DNA from: JBGPGW01 sp041484095
Lineage (GTDB): Bacteria > Pseudomonadota > Alphaproteobacteria > CADEGL01
Assembly: GCA_041484095.1 (NCBI GenBank)
Contig: JBGPGW010000215.1
Location: 1 to 6,217, forward strand
Direction of reading: 5' to 3'
DNA: 6,217 nt
Part shown: positions 4,464-6,217 of the stretch, piece after piece
How positions within the stretch are numbered: the first letter of the stretch is position 1
Layout of the letters: the number at the start of each line of letters is the position of its first letter
Translations under genes and position numbers: made by a program
Notes under the pieces: model-generated
Database searches by the model: none
Seen by the model: the letters and a program-made list of their open reading frames with translations, nothing else
What the model was told of the DNA's origin: nothing

Positions 4464-5243
4464 CTAACGCTTCTCGCCGCGCTTGGCGATGAAGGCCTGG
4501 ACCGCCGCGCGGTGCTCCGCGGTCGAGGTCGCGACGGCGTAGTGCGAGGAGACGAGATCGAGATTGGTGCGGAGATCGTTGCGGAGGCTTTGGCCGAGGG
4601 CGCGCTTGATGAGGCGCACGGACGGCGCCGATGCGTCTGCGAGCGTGCGGGCCAGCGCCTCGCTCGCGCTCATCAACTGATCGTCCGGGAAGACCTTGTT
4701 GACGATGCCGAGGCGCAGGGCTTCCTTGGCATCGACGAACTCGCCCGTGAGGAACAGCTCCATGGCCTTGGCGAGCCCGACGAGCCGCGGGAGGTAATGC
4801 GCCCCGCCCGCGCCGGGCACGAGGCCGACCTTCACATAGGTCTCGGCGAAGCGCGCGCTTAGGGCGGCGTAGCGGATGTCGCACATGAGGGCGAGATCCA
4901 TGCCGGCACCGGTCGCGACACCATTCACCGCCGCGATCACGGGCTTGTCCAAATCCTCGAGTGCGAGGGGAATGCGCTGGATGCGCTGGGCCAGCTCGGC
5001 CTTCCGCTGCTCGGGCGGCTGGTCGAGCCTCTCGCCCATCTCGACGATGTCGCCGCCGCTGCAGAAGGCTTTCCCGACCCCCGTGACCAGCACCACCTTG
5101 ACGCGCTCGTCGCTCCGGCATTGGACGAGTGCCTCGGCCCAGGCGTCGATCATCGCGAAGGTGAAGGCGTTCATCCGCTCGGGCCGGTCGAGCACGATGC
5201 GCGCGATTCCGTTAGCGACCGAGAATCTCAAATGCTCGCTCAT
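4464..5243 (-). CDS. Enoyl-CoA hydratase/isomerase (crotonase) family protein
   Basis: A complete 259-residue crotonase-fold protein. The oxyanion-hole segments are present: A-F-C-S-G-G-D-I (59-66) and N-G-V-A-T-G-A-G-M-D-L-A-L-M-C-D (107-122), where backbone NH groups hold the acyl-CoA thioester. Of the two glutamates of classical hydratases, the second is kept (E162 in A-M-E-L-F-L-T-G, equivalent to rat Glu164). By my hand alignment the first (rat Glu144) is Tyr136, with another Glu two residues earlier (E134). This makes a simple hydratase assignment uncertain; an isomerase or other crotonase activity is possible. The pattern F-A-E-T-Y-V-K-V-G-L-V-P-G-A-G-G resembles PaaG-like proteins, but the PaaG-type Asp after P143 is Gly144. 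Its ATG overlaps the stop of the CoA-transferase gene by 4 nt (ATGA), so the two are translationally coupled and probably act on the same acyl-CoA. Confidence 0.88.
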   Translation of the reverse strand: MSEHLRFSVANGIARIVLDRPERMNAFTFAMIDAWAEALVQCRSDERVKVVLVTGVGKAFCSGGDIVEMGERLDQPPEQRKAELAQRIQRIPLALEDLDKPVIAAVNGVATGAGMDLALMCDIRYAALSARFAETYVKVGLVPGAGGAHYLPRLVGLAKAMELFLTGEFVDAKEALRLGIVNKVFPDDQLMSASEALARTLADASAPSVRLIKRALGQSLRNDLRTNLDLVSSHYAVATSTAEHRAAVQAFIAKRGEKR

Positions 5244-6217
5244 CCCTTGGTCTTTCCCTTGTCCTGTTGATTCGAGGCATCGGGCCCCGCATCAGCTTTA
5301 GATAGACGCGCGATCTCCTCGGCCGTAAGTCCCGCTTCGGCCAGAACTTCCGCCGTATGCTCACCCAACCGCGGCGCATGGCGCCGGATGCGGAAGGGTG
5401 CCGCGCCGAACGTGACGGGCGCGCGGACCGTGCGGTAGCGACCTTCGCTCGGGTGCTCGCCTTGGCCGATGAGGCCGACAGCCCTGACATGGGGATCATC
5501 GGGCAGATCCTCGAGCCGCAGCACGGGCATGCAGGGGATGCTGGCGCGGTCGGAGAAGGCGACCCATTCCTCGGTCGTGCGCTTCGGCGCTTCCTCCGCG
5601 ATCATGGCGTACAAGACGCCGATGTTGAGCACGCGGTCCGCGATATGCGTGAAGCGCCGATCGTCCCTGAATTCCGTCCGTCCCGTGAAATCGTAGAAGT
5701 CCTGCCAGTTGCGATCGGAATAGGGGAGGATGCAGGCATAGCCGTCCTTCGTGCGGTAGGGGCGGCGCGCCTTGTTGAGGACGCGCGGGAATCCGGGCGG
5801 CCCCATCGCCGGCTCGAAGGCGAAGCCGAGCATGTGCTCGAGGAAATTGAGCTCGATCATCGTCTCGAACATCGGCACTTCGATCGCCTGGCCTCCGCCG
5901 CCCCGCTCCCGCTGGAAGAGGCCAGCGAGAATCGCATAGGCGATCGCCTGTCCCGCGAGCTTGTCGCAGATCACGGTCGCGACGTAGCGCGGCTCGCCCT
6001 CGACCGCGCCCATCAGCGCGGCTATGCCGGAGCCCGCCTGGATGAGGTCGTCATAGGCCGCCTTGTCGGCATAGGGACCTTCGGCCCCGAAGCCATAGGC
6101 GCCGCAATAGATGATGTCGGGCCTGATCGCGCGCACCTCGTCGTAGCCGAAGCCAAGCCGCTCGATCGCCCGGGGGCGCAGGCTGTGGACGAAGACGTCG
6201 GCCGTCCCGATCAATCG
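5240..6217 (-). CDS. CaiB/BaiF (class III) CoA-transferase, 5' end beyond the window
   Basis: The frame is open to the window edge and continues beyond it. The 325 or so residues seen lack the first 70-90 residues expected of a family member near 400, so the true start lies outside; the TTG at 6214 is internal. Family marks in order are D-V-F-V-H-S-L-R-P, L-G-F-G-Y-D, I-I-Y-C-G-A-Y-G-F-G (glycine-rich), Y-D-D-L-I-Q-A-G-S-G, G-Q-A-I-E-V-P-M-F-E-T, and near the C-terminus P-C-M-P-V. Class III transferases move CoA between carboxylic acids through an aspartyl-CoA intermediate. The position of that Asp (Asp169 in formyl-CoA transferase) appears to be Glu here, in V-P-M-F-E-T, a variant I recall in some family members. 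The C-terminus is Lys-rich (D-K-G-K-T-K-G). It is followed by, and overlaps by 4 nt, the crotonase gene. The substrate is unknown. Confidence 0.9.
   Translation of the reverse strand, partial: RLIGTADVFVHSLRPRAIERLGFGYDEVRAIRPDIIYCGAYGFGAEGPYADKAAYDDLIQAGSGIAALMGAVEGEPRYVATVICDKLAGQAIAYAILAGLFQRERGGGGQAIEVPMFETMIELNFLEHMLGFAFEPAMGPPGFPRVLNKARRPYRTKDGYACILPYSDRNWQDFYDFTGRTEFRDDRRFTHIADRVLNIGVLYAMIAEEAPKRTTEEWVAFSDRASIPCMPVLRLEDLPDDPHVRAVGLIGQGEHPSEGRYRTVRAPVTFGAAPFRIRRHAPRLGEHTAEVLAEAGLTAEEIARLSKADAGPDASNQQDKGKTKG

Noticed and set aside
4258..5121. A 287-codon minus-strand frame overlapping aqpS and the crotonase gene
   Set aside because: It is a frame-shifted, Arg-rich shadow of the crotonase gene that runs on opposite aqpS; it has no domain signature.

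Overview
The window is GC-rich chromosomal DNA that reads like an alphaproteobacterium, probably of the Rhizobiales/Hyphomicrobiales or a related order. This is an inference from base composition, codon use, the rhizobial type of arsenic operon (with an aquaglyceroporin) and the small-protein/DUF3175 pair. I see no rRNA, tRNA, CRISPR array, transposase or integrase gene.

Layout. (1) Positions 1-1563, minus strand: two tandem genes for FAD-dependent oxidoreductases of the DAO (D-amino-acid oxidase/PuuB-like) superfamily. The upstream one is complete and the downstream one is cut off by the window start. (2) 1564-1832: a divergent intergenic region with GC-rich hairpins and a near-consensus FNR/FixK box. 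(3) 1833-2368, plus strand: a 51-residue basic protein of unknown function followed by a DUF3175 protein. (4) 2365-4444, plus strand: a compact arsenic operon arsR-arsI-arsC-aqpS, preceded by an AT-rich promoter/operator. (5) 4464-6217, minus strand, convergent with the ars operon: an acyl-CoA pair, a CaiB/BaiF CoA-transferase (5' end outside the window) overlapping by 4 nt an enoyl-CoA hydratase/isomerase gene.

How the parts work together. ArsC reduces As(V) to As(III). ArsI, a Fe(II)-dependent C-As lyase, demethylates trivalent methylarsenicals to As(III). AqpS is a channel that would let As(III) leave down its gradient. ArsR represses the set until As(III) (or MAs(III)) binds its C-terminal cysteines. 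No ArsB or Acr3 pump is in the window, so the channel seems to be the only exit encoded here. The flanking flavoenzyme and acyl-CoA genes look like ordinary catabolic genes with no evident link to arsenic.

Most notable points: the arsR start codon lies inside a near-perfect 22-bp operator palindrome, in a position that predicts a leaderless or nearly leaderless mRNA. Two FNR/FixK-like boxes flank the small-protein/DUF3175 unit, and the second overlaps the arsR -35 element. Several enzymes show substitutions at key positions (Val in place of the aquaporin selectivity-filter Arg, Glu in place of the CoA-transferase catalytic Asp, Tyr in place of one crotonase Glu). I found no clearly new multi-gene system; the novelty is mostly in regulation and active-site detail.
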